Numbered from the stretch's first letter, positions 36,283 through 50,715 are shown. The stretch is DNA of 64,000 bases from Croceicoccus sp. YJ47 (GCF_016745095.1 NZ_CP067087.1:2592501-2656500); one strand, 5' to 3'. Translations and numbers: made by a program. The notes: generated by a model from the sequence alone, not told the origin.

Positions 36283-36949
36283 TGCCGTCGTCCTCGTCGG
36301 GGCGACCGGGCTCGTCGGCGGGTCGGTCGTGCAGCAGGCGGAGGAGCGCGGCGATGACCGGATCGTGGCCCTCGCGCGGCGCGGGAATCCCGCTGTTGCC
36401 GACCCTTCGCGCAGCATCGTCGCGCCGACCGGGGCATGGCCGGCGATCATCGCGGACCTCACGCCCGCCGGCCTGATCTGCTCACTGGGCACGACATGGC
36501 GCAAGGCCGGGCGTTCGCAGGAAGGCTTTCGCAGCGTCGATCAGCATCTCGTGATCGATTGCGCGCGTGCGGCCCATGATGTGGGCGCCCGGCGCATGAT
36601 CGTGGTGAGCGCGGCCGGCGCCGATGCAGGCTCGCGCAATTTCTACCTCTCGGTAAAGGGCGAGGTCGAGGATACGCTCAAGACCATCGGTTTCGCGCGG
36701 CTCGACATCCTGCGGCCCGGCCTCCTTCGCGGATCGCGCGGGGCCGACCGGCGGGTGAAGGAACGGCTCGCCATTGCCGTAGCGCCGGTTTTCGACCGGC
36801 TGCTGCGCGGGCGGATGCGGGCCATGCGGTCGATTCCGGGCGAGACGGTGGCGCGCGCGATCCTCGCCCTTTCGCGTGAGGCGGGAGAGGGCGTTTTCAT
36901 CCACGACAACGATGCGATTCATGCGCGTGCCGATACGCTCGCCGATTGA
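36275..36949 (+). CDS. NAD(P)-binding Rossmann-fold protein (TIP30-like)
   Basis: A 224-residue short-chain dehydrogenase-like protein of the NAD(P)H-binding/HTATIP2 group. The nucleotide loop is VLVGATGLVGGSVVQQA; GLICSLGTTWRKAGRSQEGFRSVD and VVSAAGADAGSRNFYLSVKGEVE follow, with the YxxxK-like catalytic pair in FYLSVKG. The substrate is unknown. Translation starts inside the dgt reading frame, so the two are coupled. The glycine riboswitch begins about 45 bases after its stop. Confidence 0.85.
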   Translation: MSDAVVLVGATGLVGGSVVQQAEERGDDRIVALARRGNPAVADPSRSIVAPTGAWPAIIADLTPAGLICSLGTTWRKAGRSQEGFRSVDQHLVIDCARAAHDVGARRMIVVSAAGADAGSRNFYLSVKGEVEDTLKTIGFARLDILRPGLLRGSRGADRRVKERLAIAVAPVFDRLLRGRMRAMRSIPGETVARAILALSREAGEGVFIHDNDAIHARADTLAD

Positions 36950-36993
36950 CTTGGGCCGCGGGGATGCGCATGGCTGCACGCCTATCGCTGACC

Positions 36994-37205
36994 GCGCGGG
37001 AGAGTGTCGCCGCGATTCGTTCATGCCGAACGCATCGTGTCGTCCGCCGAAGGAGCAACCGCCCCGGAAACTCTCAGGCACCAGGGACCGCGCCGGTCGA
37101 TAGCGATGCTCTGGAAAGAGTCCTGCCCCACCGGGCCGGGCCACCGACGGTGTAACCTCGCGTCACGCGGGGAAGGCTCTCAGGTTTCCGTGACAGAGGG
37201 GGCGT
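36994..37205 (+). promoter_or_regulatory. Tandem glycine riboswitch (gcvT element)
   Basis: Two glycine aptamers in series precede gcvT. Aptamer 1 has GCGGGAGAGTG (from 36996), CCGAAGGAGCAA, and GGAAACTCTCAGGCA closing the P1 stem. Aptamer 2 starts with GCTCTGGAAAGAG (about 37109), has CACCGACGGTGTAA, GGGGAAGGCTCTCAGG and ends GACAGAGGGGG. This is the known arrangement that turns on glycine cleavage genes when glycine is abundant. The switch ends about 50 bases before the gcvT ATG, consistent with control of transcription or translation initiation. Confidence 0.95.
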
Positions 37206-37253
37206 ATCGGGTCATCATGGCCCGGCGCGACCTTTTTGAACGGAACCGAACGC

Positions 37254-38390
37254 ATGAACGACATTGTGGAAGACAGCGACGCGGTGGAGGTGATGACCCT
37301 CCCACTCGACCAATGGCACCGTGACGCGGGTGCGCGCATGGTGGAATTCGCCGGATACCACATGCCGATCCAGTATGAGGGCATCATCGCCGAACATGGC
37401 TGGACGCGCGAACATGCGGGCCTGTTCGATGTCAGCCACATGGGGCAGCTCATGGTGACGGGACCGGATGTCGCCGCCGCGCTGGAACACGTGCTTCCCG
37501 GCGATATTTCCGCGTTGAAGGACGGGCGGGTGCGTTATTCGCTCCTGCTCAATGAGGATGGCGGCATTCTCGACGATCTCATGGTGACCAACACGGGCGA
37601 GGGATATTACCTCGTCGTCAATGGCGCGACGAAATGGGACGATATTGCCTGGCTCCATGAAAACCTGCCCGAAACGGTGACGCTGACGCATCTCGACGAA
37701 TCCGCCCTGCTCGCGTTGCAGGGGCCGGAGGCGGTGACCGCGCTGGCCCGGCTCGTTCCGGGCGTCGTCGATCTGTCCTTCATGCAGGCGATGGTGGCGG
37801 AGTGGAACGGGCACAGGCTCGGCATTTCGCGGTCGGGCTATACCGGCGAGGATGGCTTTGAAATCTCCGTTCCTGCCGAGGCGGCGCACGCGCTGGCGGA
37901 TGCGCTGGTCGCGATGGACGAGGTGAAACCCATCGGGCTCGGCGCGCGCGATTCGCTCCGGCTGGAGGCGGGGTTGCCGCTCTACGGGCATGACATGACC
38001 GAAACCGTGGACCCGGTGACGGCCGATCTCGCCTTTGCCATATCGAAGCGGCGGCGGAGCGAGGGCGGCTTCATCGGCGCCGATGCGGTGCTGCCCCTGC
38101 TCGAACGCGGGGCCGGGGCCCGGCGCGTGGGTTTGACGATCGAGGGCCGCATGGCCGCGCGCGAAGGGGCCGGCGTCTTTGCCGGCGAGGCGCGCATCGG
38201 CACGGTGACGAGCGGCGGTTTCGCGCCCAGCGTCGGCCAGCCCATCGCCATGGCCACCATCGCCACCGGCCACGACATGCCGGGCACGCGCGTCACGATC
38301 GAGATGCGCGGCCGCCAGATCGAGGCGACCGTTGCCGAAATGCCCTTCGTCCCCCATCGCGATCATCGCAAAGCCAAGACAGGAGCCTGA
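37254..38390 (+). CDS. gcvT: Glycine cleavage system T protein (aminomethyltransferase)
   Basis: A 378-residue folate-dependent enzyme that moves the aminomethyl carbon from lipoyl-GcvH to tetrahydrofolate, releasing ammonia. It shows [65 protein letters not shown] and, near the end, FVPHRDHRK. The ATG at 37254 is chosen for the family N-terminus; an in-frame TTG lies at 37236. It is the first gene of the riboswitch-controlled operon, one base before gcvH. Confidence 0.96.
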   Translation: MNDIVEDSDAVEVMTLPLDQWHRDAGARMVEFAGYHMPIQYEGIIAEHGWTREHAGLFDVSHMGQLMVTGPDVAAALEHVLPGDISALKDGRVRYSLLLNEDGGILDDLMVTNTGEGYYLVVNGATKWDDIAWLHENLPETVTLTHLDESALLALQGPEAVTALARLVPGVVDLSFMQAMVAEWNGHRLGISRSGYTGEDGFEISVPAEAAHALADALVAMDEVKPIGLGARDSLRLEAGLPLYGHDMTETVDPVTADLAFAISKRRRSEGGFIGADAVLPLLERGAGARRVGLTIEGRMAAREGAGVFAGEARIGTVTSGGFAPSVGQPIAMATIATGHDMPGTRVTIEMRGRQIEATVAEMPFVPHRDHRKAKTGA

Positions 38391-38391
38391 C

Positions 38392-38763
38392 ATGACGACC
38401 TATTTTACCAAGGACCACGAATGGATCGCCGTCGAAGGCAACACCGGCACCGTCGGCATCACCCAATATGCGCAGGAACAGCTTGGCGACATCACCTTCG
38501 TCGAATTGCCGGGTGCGGGCGACACGGTGAAGAAGGGCGACGCGGTGTCCGTCGTCGATTCGGTGAAGGCCGCCTCCGACGTCTACACCCCGGTATCGGG
38601 CGAGGTGACGGCGAGCAATGATGCGCTGGAGGACGCGCCCGAAACGGTGAACTCGGACCCGGAAACGTCGGGCTGGCTGTTCAAGGTGACGCTCTCCGAT
38701 CCGTCCGAACTCGACGGCTTGATGGATGAGAGCGCCTACAAGGATTACGTCGCCAGCCTGTAA
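38392..38763 (+). CDS. gcvH: Glycine cleavage system H protein
   Basis: A 123-residue lipoyl carrier that shuttles the aminomethyl group between P and T proteins. The lipoylation site is Lys59 in [18 protein letters not shown]. The start follows CAGGAGCC. It has normal length, in operon order T-H-PA-PB. Confidence 0.97.
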   Translation: MTTYFTKDHEWIAVEGNTGTVGITQYAQEQLGDITFVELPGAGDTVKKGDAVSVVDSVKAASDVYTPVSGEVTASNDALEDAPETVNSDPETSGWLFKVTLSDPSELDGLMDESAYKDYVASL

Positions 38764-38792
38764 TCTGCGCTGGCCAGAGGAAAGACCCGCAC

Positions 38793-40163
38793 ATGCGTTA
38801 CCTGCCGCTGACCCCCGACGACCGGACCGCCATGCTGGCGAAGATCGGCGCGGACAATATCGATGCCCTGTTCGCCGACGTGCCGGAGGGCGCGCGCCTG
38901 TCCGGCCCGATCGACGGCCTGCCGGCCCATGCCAGCGAGATGGCGGTCGAACGGCACATGCGCAGCCTCGCCGCGCAGAACCTGTCGGCGGCGGATGCGC
39001 CGTTCTTCCTCGGCGCCGGGGCGTATCGACACCATATTCCGGCCACCGTCGACCATATCATCCAGCGCGGCGAATTCCTCACCGCCTACACCCCGTATCA
39101 GCCCGAAATTGCGCAGGGCACGTTGCAGGTCCTGTTCGAGTTTCAGACGCAGGTTGCGCGCCTGTTCGGCACCGACATCGCCAATGCGTCGATGTATGAC
39201 GGCTCCACCGCATGCTGGGAAGCGATCGCGATGGCCGGGCGCATCACCCGGCGCGACCATGCGGTGCTGTCGTCCGGCCTGCATCCGCATTACGTGTCGG
39301 TCGCGCGGACCATGGCGAAATATACCGGCGATACGCTGGACATTGCGACGCCCGAACTGATGGCCAAAACCGACGACGATCGCGTGATCGCGGGCATCAC
39401 CGACGCGACATCCTGCGTGGTGGTGCAATATCCCGATCTGCTGGGGCGCATCCCCGACCTTTCGCGCATCGCCGACGCCGCGCATGAAAAGGGTGCGTTG
39501 CTGGTCGCCGTCGTGACGGAGCCGGTCGCACTGGGCCTGCTCGAAAGTCCGGGCGCGCTGGGCGCCGATATCGTGGTGGGTGAGGGGCAATCGCTCGGCG
39601 TGGGTTTGCAGTTCGGCGGTCCTTACCTCGGCCTGTTCGGCGCGCGGGAGAAATATGCGCGGCAGATGCCGGGACGCCTGTGCGGCGAAACCGTGGATGC
39701 GGACGGAAAGCGCGGCTTCGTGCTGACGCTGTCGACGCGCGAACAGCATATCCGGCGCGAAAAGGCGACGAGCAACATCTGCACCAATTCGGGGCTGTGC
39801 GCGCTGGCGTTCTCGATCCACATGACATTGCTCGGCGGGGTCGGGCTGGACCGGATGGCGCGCATCAACCATGCCCGCGCGGCGAAGGCGGCGGCGCGGC
39901 TGGCGCAGATTCCGGGCGTTTCGCTGGTGAACGACGCGTTCTTCAATGAGTTCACCATCCGCATCGGCTGCGACGCGCGCGAGGCGGCACTGCGCATGGC
40001 GAAGAACGGCGTGCTGGCCGGCGTGACCATGGGGCGCCTGTTCCCCGGTCAGGACGCGCTTTCGGACGGGTTGATCGTGGCCGTGACAGAAACGGTCAGC
40101 GACGAGGATATCGAGGCGCTCGCCACTGCGCTCGCCCAGGAAATTTCGGGAGACGCCGCATGA
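38793..40163 (+). CDS. gcvPA: Glycine dehydrogenase (decarboxylating) subunit 1
   Basis: A 456-residue N-terminal half of the split P protein, which decarboxylates glycine with PLP and loads lipoyl-GcvH. Typical segments are [48 protein letters not shown] and [17 protein letters not shown] binding resides in the partner subunit. Its stop overlaps the gcvPB start (ATGA), as expected for an obligate heteromer. Confidence 0.96.
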   Translation: MRYLPLTPDDRTAMLAKIGADNIDALFADVPEGARLSGPIDGLPAHASEMAVERHMRSLAAQNLSAADAPFFLGAGAYRHHIPATVDHIIQRGEFLTAYTPYQPEIAQGTLQVLFEFQTQVARLFGTDIANASMYDGSTACWEAIAMAGRITRRDHAVLSSGLHPHYVSVARTMAKYTGDTLDIATPELMAKTDDDRVIAGITDATSCVVVQYPDLLGRIPDLSRIADAAHEKGALLVAVVTEPVALGLLESPGALGADIVVGEGQSLGVGLQFGGPYLGLFGAREKYARQMPGRLCGETVDADGKRGFVLTLSTREQHIRREKATSNICTNSGLCALAFSIHMTLLGGVGLDRMARINHARAAKAAARLAQIPGVSLVNDAFFNEFTIRIGCDAREAALRMAKNGVLAGVTMGRLFPGQDALSDGLIVAVTETVSDEDIEALATALAQEISGDAA

Positions 40164-41758
40164 ACGCCCCCAACGCATCGGGCTGGAAACCGCAAATGGG
40201 TCCGGCCTACCGCAGCGAAACCCCGACGAGCAGCGGCGACATGGCATTGAACCTCGAAGAGCCGTTGATCTTCGAGCTGGCCAATCGCGGCAATTGCGGC
40301 GTCGATTTCGATGAGGAGCCGGACGACATCAGCCCCGCACTCGCCAGTTTCGCGCGGAAATCGCCGGTCGACCTGCCCGGCCTCGCCGAGCCGGAAGCGG
40401 TGCGCCATTATACGCGCCTCTCGCGGCAGAACTATGCCATCGACCTCGGCCCGTTCCCGTTGGGATCGTGCACGATGAAGCATAATCCCCGGCTGAACGA
40501 GGCGGTTGCCCGCATGCCCGGCTTTGCCGACATCCACCCGCTACAGCCGATGGACACGGTGCAGGGCGCCTTCGCCGTGATCGAGCAGCTGGCCGAATGG
40601 CTCGTGACGCTCACCGGGATGAGTGCCGTCGCGATGAGCCCGAAGGCCGGCGCCCATGGCGAGCTGTGCGGTATTCTCGCGATCCGTGCCGCCCTGGAGG
40701 CGCGCGGCGACAAGCGTGCGGTGATCCTCGTCCCCGAAAGCGCGCATGGCACCAATCCTGCAACCGCCGCCTTTGCGGGGTACGCGGTCGAAAACATCCC
40801 CGCGACGAAGGAAGGGCGCGTCGATCTCGAAGCGTTGAAGGCGCGGCTCGGCCCCGATGTCGCGGGCGTCATGATCACCAACCCCAACACCTGCGGCCTG
40901 TTCGAGCGCGACATGAAGGCGATTTCGGACGCCGTGCATGCAGCGGGCGGGCTCGTATATTGCGACGGCGCGAATTTCAACGCCATCGTCGGGCGGGTGC
41001 GTCCCGGCGACCTCGGCGTCGATGCCATGCACATCAACCTGCACAAGACGTTCAGCACGCCCCACGGCGGCGGCGGGCCGGGGTCCGGTCCGGTCGTCCT
41101 GTCGGAGGCGCTCGCCCCCTACGCGCCGATTCCTTTCGTCCGCCGCGACGACACGGGCCGCCTGCGCATGGTGGAGGAGCGCGGGGCGAAGGACTTGCTC
41201 CCCGACAGCTTTGGCCGGATGGTCGCGTTTCACGGGCAGATGGGCATGTTCACCCGCGCGCTCGCCTACATGCTCAGCCACGGGGTCGACGGGTTGCGGC
41301 AGGTCGCGGAGGACGCGGTGCTCAACGCCAATTACGTGCTGCGCAGCCTCGACGACGTGCTCGACGCGCCGTTCGGCGGCAGTGGGCCGTGCATGCACGA
41401 GGCGCTGTTTTCCGATGCCGGGCTGGCCGAAGGGTTCACCACGCTCGACATTGCGAAGGGGCTGATCGACGAAGGGTTCCACCCGATGACGGTCTATTTC
41501 CCGCTCGTCGTGCATGGCGCCATGCTGATCGAGCCGACCGAAACCGAGAGCCGCGCCGGGCTGGACCGGTTGATCGCCAGCCTGCGCCACGTGGTCACCC
41601 GCGCAAAGGACGGGGACGAGGCGCTGAAATCCGCACCGCATTATGCTCCGCGTCGGCGGCTCGACGAAACGCAGGCCGCGCGCAAGCCGGTGCTGGTCTG
41701 GAAGGGCGATCCGGCCCCGGCGGGCGAGCCGACGCGTAGCGAGACCGGCGGACGTTGA
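40160..41758 (+). CDS. gcvPB: Glycine dehydrogenase (decarboxylating) subunit 2
   Basis: A 532-residue C-terminal half of the split glycine decarboxylase with the PLP site. The PLP lysine is in [19 protein letters not shown], preceded by [19 protein letters not shown] and [11 protein letters not shown]. The C-terminal part contains [15 protein letters not shown]. Normal length. The last codons overlap a TTG-started methyltransferase gene (TTGA). Confidence 0.96.
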   Translation: MNAPNASGWKPQMGPAYRSETPTSSGDMALNLEEPLIFELANRGNCGVDFDEEPDDISPALASFARKSPVDLPGLAEPEAVRHYTRLSRQNYAIDLGPFPLGSCTMKHNPRLNEAVARMPGFADIHPLQPMDTVQGAFAVIEQLAEWLVTLTGMSAVAMSPKAGAHGELCGILAIRAALEARGDKRAVILVPESAHGTNPATAAFAGYAVENIPATKEGRVDLEALKARLGPDVAGVMITNPNTCGLFERDMKAISDAVHAAGGLVYCDGANFNAIVGRVRPGDLGVDAMHINLHKTFSTPHGGGGPGSGPVVLSEALAPYAPIPFVRRDDTGRLRMVEERGAKDLLPDSFGRMVAFHGQMGMFTRALAYMLSHGVDGLRQVAEDAVLNANYVLRSLDDVLDAPFGGSGPCMHEALFSDAGLAEGFTTLDIAKGLIDEGFHPMTVYFPLVVHGAMLIEPTETESRAGLDRLIASLRHVVTRAKDGDEALKSAPHYAPRRRLDETQAARKPVLVWKGDPAPAGEPTRSETGGR

Positions 41759-42405
41759 ACGACCCCGGACACGAAGGCGGCGCCGGTCCGCAACCTTTCG
41801 TGTTCGGGGGCGAAGCGCGCCGCGACGCCCCCGCGACTCATAGCAACCGCGACGCCATCGCGGCGGTGCTGCGCGACGTGCTTCCCGGGCGGGGCACAGT
41901 GCTGGAAATCGCGTCCGGGACGGGGCAGCACGCGGCATATTTCGCGTCGCTGTTCCCCGCGCTGGTCTGGCAGCCGAGCGATCGTGATGCGCAGGCGCTT
42001 TCCTCCATCGGGGTATGGGGGGAGGACAGCGGGCTTGCCAATCTTCGCGCGCCGGTCCGGCTCGATGCGAGCGCGACCGAATGGCCCGTGCAAAGCGCCG
42101 ATGCGATCCTGTGCATCAACATGGTGCATATCAGTCCCTGGTCCGCGACGCAGGGTCTTTTCGCAAACGCCGCGCGGGTGTTGCGGGAGGGTGGCCCGCT
42201 CATCATCTATGGTCCGTTCCTTCGCGATGGGGTCGAAACGGCCGCGTCCAACCTGGCTTTCGATCAAAATCTCAAGGCGCGCGACCGGAGGTGGGGATTG
42301 CGGCGGGTGGACGCGCTTGACGCTCTCGCGCAGGAAAATGGCTTGCGGTCTGCGGAGCCGATCCCGATGCCGGCGAATAATCTGATGCTGATCTACCGGC
42401 GATAG
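41755..42405 (+). CDS. DUF938 SAM-dependent methyltransferase-like protein
   Basis: A 216-residue class-I methyltransferase fold of the DUF938 family. The AdoMet loop is VLEIASGTGQHAAYFA, followed by LVWQPSDRD, CINMVHISPWSATQGLF and LREGGPLIIYGPF. The reaction is unknown. It starts at a TTG overlapping the gcvPB stop, so it is part of the glycine operon transcript, though no functional link is established. A terminator follows. Confidence 0.88.
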   Translation: MNDPGHEGGAGPQPFVFGGEARRDAPATHSNRDAIAAVLRDVLPGRGTVLEIASGTGQHAAYFASLFPALVWQPSDRDAQALSSIGVWGEDSGLANLRAPVRLDASATEWPVQSADAILCINMVHISPWSATQGLFANAARVLREGGPLIIYGPFLRDGVETAASNLAFDQNLKARDRRWGLRRVDALDALAQENGLRSAEPIPMPANNLMLIYRR

Positions 42406-42413
42406 AGCGCACG

Positions 42414-42451
42414 AAAAAGGCCCGCGGGACGGGCAGTCCTGCGGGCCTTTT
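42414..42451. terminator. Bidirectional terminator, gcv operon / entericidin
   Basis: AAAAAGGCCCGC...GGAC pairs with GTCC...GCGGGCCTTTT around a short loop, with A-rich and T-rich flanks. It ends the rightward glycine operon and can end the leftward entericidin gene. Confidence 0.88.
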
Positions 42452-42479
42452 CAAAACGGGCAAAAGAGCCCGCCGTGTC

Positions 42480-42608
42480 TCAGATGGCGCGATCTGCCGC
42501 TTCGCCGACGGATTCGATATCCTCGCCAGCACCTTCTACGGTGTTGCAGGCGGCGGCGGCGAGAGCCAGGCTGCCGACGGCAGCGGCGAGTGCAATACGA
42601 CGGATCAT
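42480..42608 (-). CDS. Entericidin A/B family lipoprotein
   Basis: A 42-residue peptide: signal MIRRIALAAAVGSLALAAAAC with a lipobox cysteine (Cys21), then NTVEGAGEDIESVGEAADRAI. The NTVxGxGxDIxxxGxA pattern is the entericidin family, small envelope lipoproteins linked to stress-induced lysis balance in E. coli. The ATG has a perfect AAGGAGCATCCC leader. It is monocistronic. Confidence 0.93.
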   Translation of the reverse strand: MIRRIALAAAVGSLALAAAACNTVEGAGEDIESVGEAADRAI

Positions 42609-42675
42609 GGGATGCTCCTTGCTGATTGTTCCGCCACCCAACGAAGCGATGGGCGCGTTGTTCCCCATAATTCGT

Positions 42676-43634
42676 TCAAAGTTCGCCAAATTCATTCCGC
42701 GTTTTCGACAGGCGATGTTCGCGCCATACGATGATGGCGCCCGCCGCGATGACGAGCGGCGCGCCGAACCACAGCATGACGGACGGCAGATTGTCGAAGA
42801 CCAGCCACCCGTAAAGCGTGGCCCAGATCAGCATGGCGTAATCCATGACGATCACGCTCGACACCGTGCCATAGCGGAGCGAATTGGTCAGAAACAGCTG
42901 CGCCGCGGTGCCGAACCCACCGACCAGAAGAAGGAGCGCGTAATCGGTCCAGTCGGTCGGCCAGGGAAAGAACAAGGAGACGATGAAAAGCACCGGCGCG
43001 GAGAACAGCGCGAAATAGACGACGATCGCGATGCTGTCCTCCGTCCGTGACAGGTCGCGTATCTGGATCGAGATCAGCGCGACCATGAACGCCGCCGCGA
43101 TGCCGACTGCCGCGCCAAGCGGGTCGATATCCGTTCCGCCGGGCCCGGCGATGATCGCAATGCCCGCAAACCCCAGCAACACGGCGGACCAGCGCCAGCG
43201 TCCGACCTTTTCATGCAGCAACAGGGCCGACAGCACCACGGCAAAGATCGGCGAGGTAAAGCCCAGCGTCGTCGAAACCGCCAGCGGCAGGAGGATCGGC
43301 GCACCAAAGGTCAGCGCCATGCCGGTCGATCCGGTTATCGCGCGGATACCGTGCGACACGAGCCTGTTGCTCCGCAGCCGGCCCATTTCCCCCTCACGAG
43401 CAGGAAACCCAGCAACACCGGCACCGACACGGCCTGCCGAAACAGCAAAATATGCGGCAGATCGACACCGCGCGCCGACACGAGCTTCACCAGCATGAGC
43501 ATCGTCGCCAGCGTCGCGCCCGCGCCGAGCCGTAGCAGCAAGGCATACATCGGACGCTGCACCGGGCCATCGCGCGGCGGGATTTGCGAGCCGGGGAGGC
43601 GCGACGATGACGAAGAACCGGGGGCAGAGGGCAT
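42676..43634 (-). pseudogene. EamA/DMT-family transporter, frameshifted
   Basis: A drug/metabolite transporter of about 318 residues in two frames. The N-terminal part (43634 to about 43385) carries the first two helices up to LLGFLLVRGK; the remainder resumes as GRLRSNRLVSHGIRAITGSTG and runs through eight more helices to 42676. The break is at the CCC run 43382-43384: one extra base (G on the coding strand) gives RGKWGRLRSNRL, the family-like join. A start at an internal ATG after the break would give a product lacking two helices. The substrate is unknown. It begins on the minus strand from MPSAPG or an internal Met before YALLLRLGAG. Confidence 0.82.
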
Positions 43635-43715
43635 ACAGCCCTACTGCGCCGCGCCGCCGATGCGATCAACCTTCGATTGCGCGGCCGCGCCGGTTCGGGC
43701 AGGGAGCCGCCCGTC

Positions 43716-43937
43716 ATGCTGAATTTCTGGGATAGCGAGGCGGGAATGCTGGCCGCCGTTGCGGCAGGCGCGCTGCTGCTCGCCGCGATTGCATGGGTGG
43801 GCGATCTTCGCCGGACACGGCGGCAACGGCCCGACGATGTCGGCATCGTGCCGTGGGGGCCGTTGTTCCTCGCCGCGCTCGGCATTGCGGGGCTGTCGGG
43901 TTTCGTCGCGCTGCAATACTGGCTCGCAACCGTTTGA
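43716..43937 (+). CDS. Small membrane protein, unknown
   Basis: 73 residues, not recognised. Two hydrophobic helices (about residues 8-26 and 48-67) are joined by a charged loop, DLRRTRRQRPDDVG. The ATG at 43716 follows CAGGGAG at good spacing. It lies between the divergent transporter and the convergent cpaF gene. Orientation and function are unknown. Confidence 0.65.
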   Translation: MLNFWDSEAGMLAAVAAGALLLAAIAWVGDLRRTRRQRPDDVGIVPWGPLFLAALGIAGLSGFVALQYWLATV

Positions 43938-43954
43938 CGCGCGGCGCACAGGCC

Positions 43955-45460
43955 TCAGAGGCAGGCTTGCAGATACGCCTGATCGAAGCCGAATTGCCGC
44001 GCTTTTTCTAGCGTGTAGGGGCGCAGGCCCGATGATTTGAAATCGCCGACGATCTTCCCGTCGGATCCCTCGTCGAGATATTCGAACTTGAACAATTCCT
44101 GCGTCACGATGACATCGCCTTCCATGCCGATGACCTCGGTGATGTTGGTGGTGCGGCGCGACCCGTCGCGAAGGCGCTTCACCTGTACGATAAGGTCGAC
44201 GGATTCGGCGATCTGCCGGCTGATGGCTTCCTTCGGGATCTTGATGTCGCCCATCAGGATCATGTTCTCCATCCGACCGAGGCATTCGCGCGGGCTGTTG
44301 GCGTGGAGCGTGCACATCGAACCGTCGTGGCCCGTGTTCATCGCGGCGAGGAGGTCGAAACATTCCGCCCCGCGAATTTCGCCCAGGATGATACGGTCGG
44401 GACGCATGCGCAATGCGTTCTTCACAAGATCGCCGATCGTGATCGCGCCTTCGCCCTCCAGGTTGGGCGGCCGCGTTTCGAGCGGAAGCCAGTGCGGCTG
44501 TTGCAGGCGCAGCTCGGCCGCATCCTCGATCGTCAGCACGCGCTCGCCCGGATCGATCATTTTCGACAGGGCATTGAGCATCGTCGTCTTGCCCGAACCG
44601 GTGCCGCCCGAAATGACGATGTTCATCTGGCACGCGCCGGCGATTTTGAGCACGGTCGCCATCTTTTCGCTCATGCTGCCGAATTCGCGCAACATGTCGA
44701 TGGTGATGGGCTTTTCCGAAAACTTGCGGATGGAAATGGCCGTCCCGCGCAGCGAAAGTGGCGGGACGATCACATTGACGCGGCTGCCATCCTTCAACCG
44801 GGCATCGGCGAGCGGCGTGGTCTGATCGACGCGGCGGCCTACCTGATTGACGATGCGCTGGGCGATCTGGAACAGGTGCTGTTCGTCGCGGAACTGTATC
44901 TTTGCGAGCTCGAGCTTGCCCTTGCGCTCGACGTAGGTCTGCTGCGGCCCGTTGACCATGATGTCGGAAATATCCGGGTCGGACAGCAATTCCTCCAGCG
45001 GGCCGAAGCCCAGCAATTCGTCGATCAGCACCTTTTCGAGCGCGAATTGCTCACGCCGGTTCAAGGTGATCTTCAATTCGGCCAGCACTTCGAGGATGAT
45101 CGGCCGGAATTCCTCGGACAGTTCATCCTTGGTCAGGGTCGCTGCGGCCTCGGGATCGACGCGTTCGAGCAGGCGCGGCAATACCTGCTCCTTGATCCGG
45201 TGGACCGACACTTCGAAACCTTCGGCGGTGTAATTGCCCTCGGTGACCGAATTGGCGCGTTCGGCAAGCCGGGCGAGCGCGTCATCCTCCGGATCGACCC
45301 CGATCTCGGGAAGGGGGGGGAACGGCTCCGGTTCGGGCGGGGGCGGGAGTGGCTGCGCGCTTGGCACGGCACCGGTGCCCTTCATCGGCCGGGCCACGCC
45401 AAAGCTGGCGCGCGGGTTCGACTTGGAGGCCAATCCATCCTTTCGGCTAAAAGCACTCAT
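43955..45460 (-). CDS. cpaF: CpaF-family secretion ATPase
   Basis: A 501-residue type II/IV secretion ATPase of the Flp/Tad pilus family (TadA/CpaF), which powers pilin assembly. A proline-rich N-terminus (LPPPPEPEPFPPLPE) precedes the N-domain and the RecA core with Walker A SGGTGSGKT, the Asp box LTIEDAAELRLQ, Walker B RPDRIILGEIRG and His box NTGHDGSMCTLHAN. The ATG at 45460 (MSAFSRKDGL) fits homologues. No other pilus genes are in the window, so it is separated from its machinery or the cluster lies elsewhere. A CTAG at 44008 encodes a Leu via CTA. Confidence 0.93.
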   Translation of the reverse strand: MSAFSRKDGLASKSNPRASFGVARPMKGTGAVPSAQPLPPPPEPEPFPPLPEIGVDPEDDALARLAERANSVTEGNYTAEGFEVSVHRIKEQVLPRLLERVDPEAAATLTKDELSEEFRPIILEVLAELKITLNRREQFALEKVLIDELLGFGPLEELLSDPDISDIMVNGPQQTYVERKGKLELAKIQFRDEQHLFQIAQRIVNQVGRRVDQTTPLADARLKDGSRVNVIVPPLSLRGTAISIRKFSEKPITIDMLREFGSMSEKMATVLKIAGACQMNIVISGGTGSGKTTMLNALSKMIDPGERVLTIEDAAELRLQQPHWLPLETRPPNLEGEGAITIGDLVKNALRMRPDRIILGEIRGAECFDLLAAMNTGHDGSMCTLHANSPRECLGRMENMILMGDIKIPKEAISRQIAESVDLIVQVKRLRDGSRRTTNITEVIGMEGDVIVTQELFKFEYLDEGSDGKIVGDFKSSGLRPYTLEKARQFGFDQAYLQACL

Positions 45461-45535
45461 AAATTCAGACCTTTGTGGCGCGCATCTTCCTGTGCCAGAC
45501 GGAAGCGGTGTCACGCTTCGCATGGTGGATCCTCT

Positions 45536-45847
45536 ATGGCTGGAATTGGTGAACAACTCGCTAACCATGGGCTCGCTCCGACACGGTGCTGGCTCTGCGA
45601 AAGGCCGCTCGGCGGCAGGGTCGAGCATCATCACACGGTCCCGAAAAGCCGCAAGGGTCGCGAAACGGTCGCGGTGCATCCGATCTGCCACCGCACGCTC
45701 CATGCGCAATTCTCGAACGCGGAACTGGCCCGGTTCGGGAAGGATGTCGAATTTCTGCGGCGCAACGACGGCGTTGCGAAATTCCTGCGCTGGATCGCGA
45801 AGCGTCCGCCGGACTTTCACGCAAAAACGCGCGGCCCGCGAAAATAG
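45536..45847 (+). CDS. HNH nuclease-like protein
   Basis: A 103-residue small HNH-type protein: CWLCERPLG (zinc-like CxxC), VEHHHTVPKSRKGRETV with the HH and asparagine-free HNH core, then HPICHRTLHAQF. Such stand-alone proteins are common, and their DNA target is unknown. The start at 45536 gives MAGIGEQLANHG; no strong ribosome site is visible. It is divergent from cpaF and convergent with the ATP synthase genes. Confidence 0.78.
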   Translation: MAGIGEQLANHGLAPTRCWLCERPLGGRVEHHHTVPKSRKGRETVAVHPICHRTLHAQFSNAELARFGKDVEFLRRNDGVAKFLRWIAKRPPDFHAKTRGPRK

Positions 45848-45887
45848 CATCGTTGCCACGGCGCAGCGGAACGCCGCCGCCCCACGC

Positions 45888-45916
45888 AAAACGCCGCCGG
45901 AACGTGTCCGGCGGCG
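45888..45916 (-). terminator. Likely terminator of the atp operon
   Basis: GCCGCCGG (45893-45900) pairs perfectly with CCGGCGGC (45908-45915). Read leftward, the stem is followed by GTTTTGC, a modest T-run. Confidence 0.7.
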
Positions 45917-45939
45917 CTCTCTATGCGATCAATCGCGGT

Positions 45940-46197
45940 TCAGCCTGCGACGTGTTCGGCCAGCACGGTCAATCTGCCGTCGGCCACCTCGGCGAAGCCG
46001 CCGGCGACCTCAATTTCGTCGGGCGTCGCACCCTGCGAGGCGAAGATCTGGATCTTGCCGTCGCGAATGGTCGACATGAACGGGGCGTGCCCCTCCAGAA
46101 CGCCGAACTCACCGTTGCTGCCGGGGACGACCACCATGTGGACCTCCTCCGACCGCACCAGCTTGGCCGGGGTGACGAGTTCGAAATGCAGCGGCAT
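45940..46197 (-). CDS. atpC: ATP synthase F1 epsilon subunit, short form
   Basis: An 85-residue epsilon subunit comprising only the N-terminal beta sandwich ([52 protein letters not shown]). Typical bacterial epsilon is about 130-140 residues with a C-terminal helical hairpin that inhibits hydrolysis; that part is absent and no reading-frame break explains it. Short epsilon occurs in sphingomonads, where another inhibitor may act. It is last in atpHAGDC, five bases after atpD. Confidence 0.94.
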   Translation of the reverse strand: MPLHFELVTPAKLVRSEEVHMVVVPGSNGEFGVLEGHAPFMSTIRDGKIQIFASQGATPDEIEVAGGFAEVADGRLTVLAEHVAG

Positions 46198-46202
46198 GGC
46201 GA

Positions 46203-48592
<2,390 letters not shown>

Positions 48593-48620
48593 TTCGGCTC
48601 CCTATCTGGTGTGAACCGGC

Positions 48621-50715
<2,095 letters not shown>

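Noticed and set aside
45536-45847. HNH gene plus cpaF as part of a mobile element or toxin system
   Set aside because: No integrase, repeats, immunity partner or base-composition shift supports mobility; the HNH protein is a common stand-alone type.
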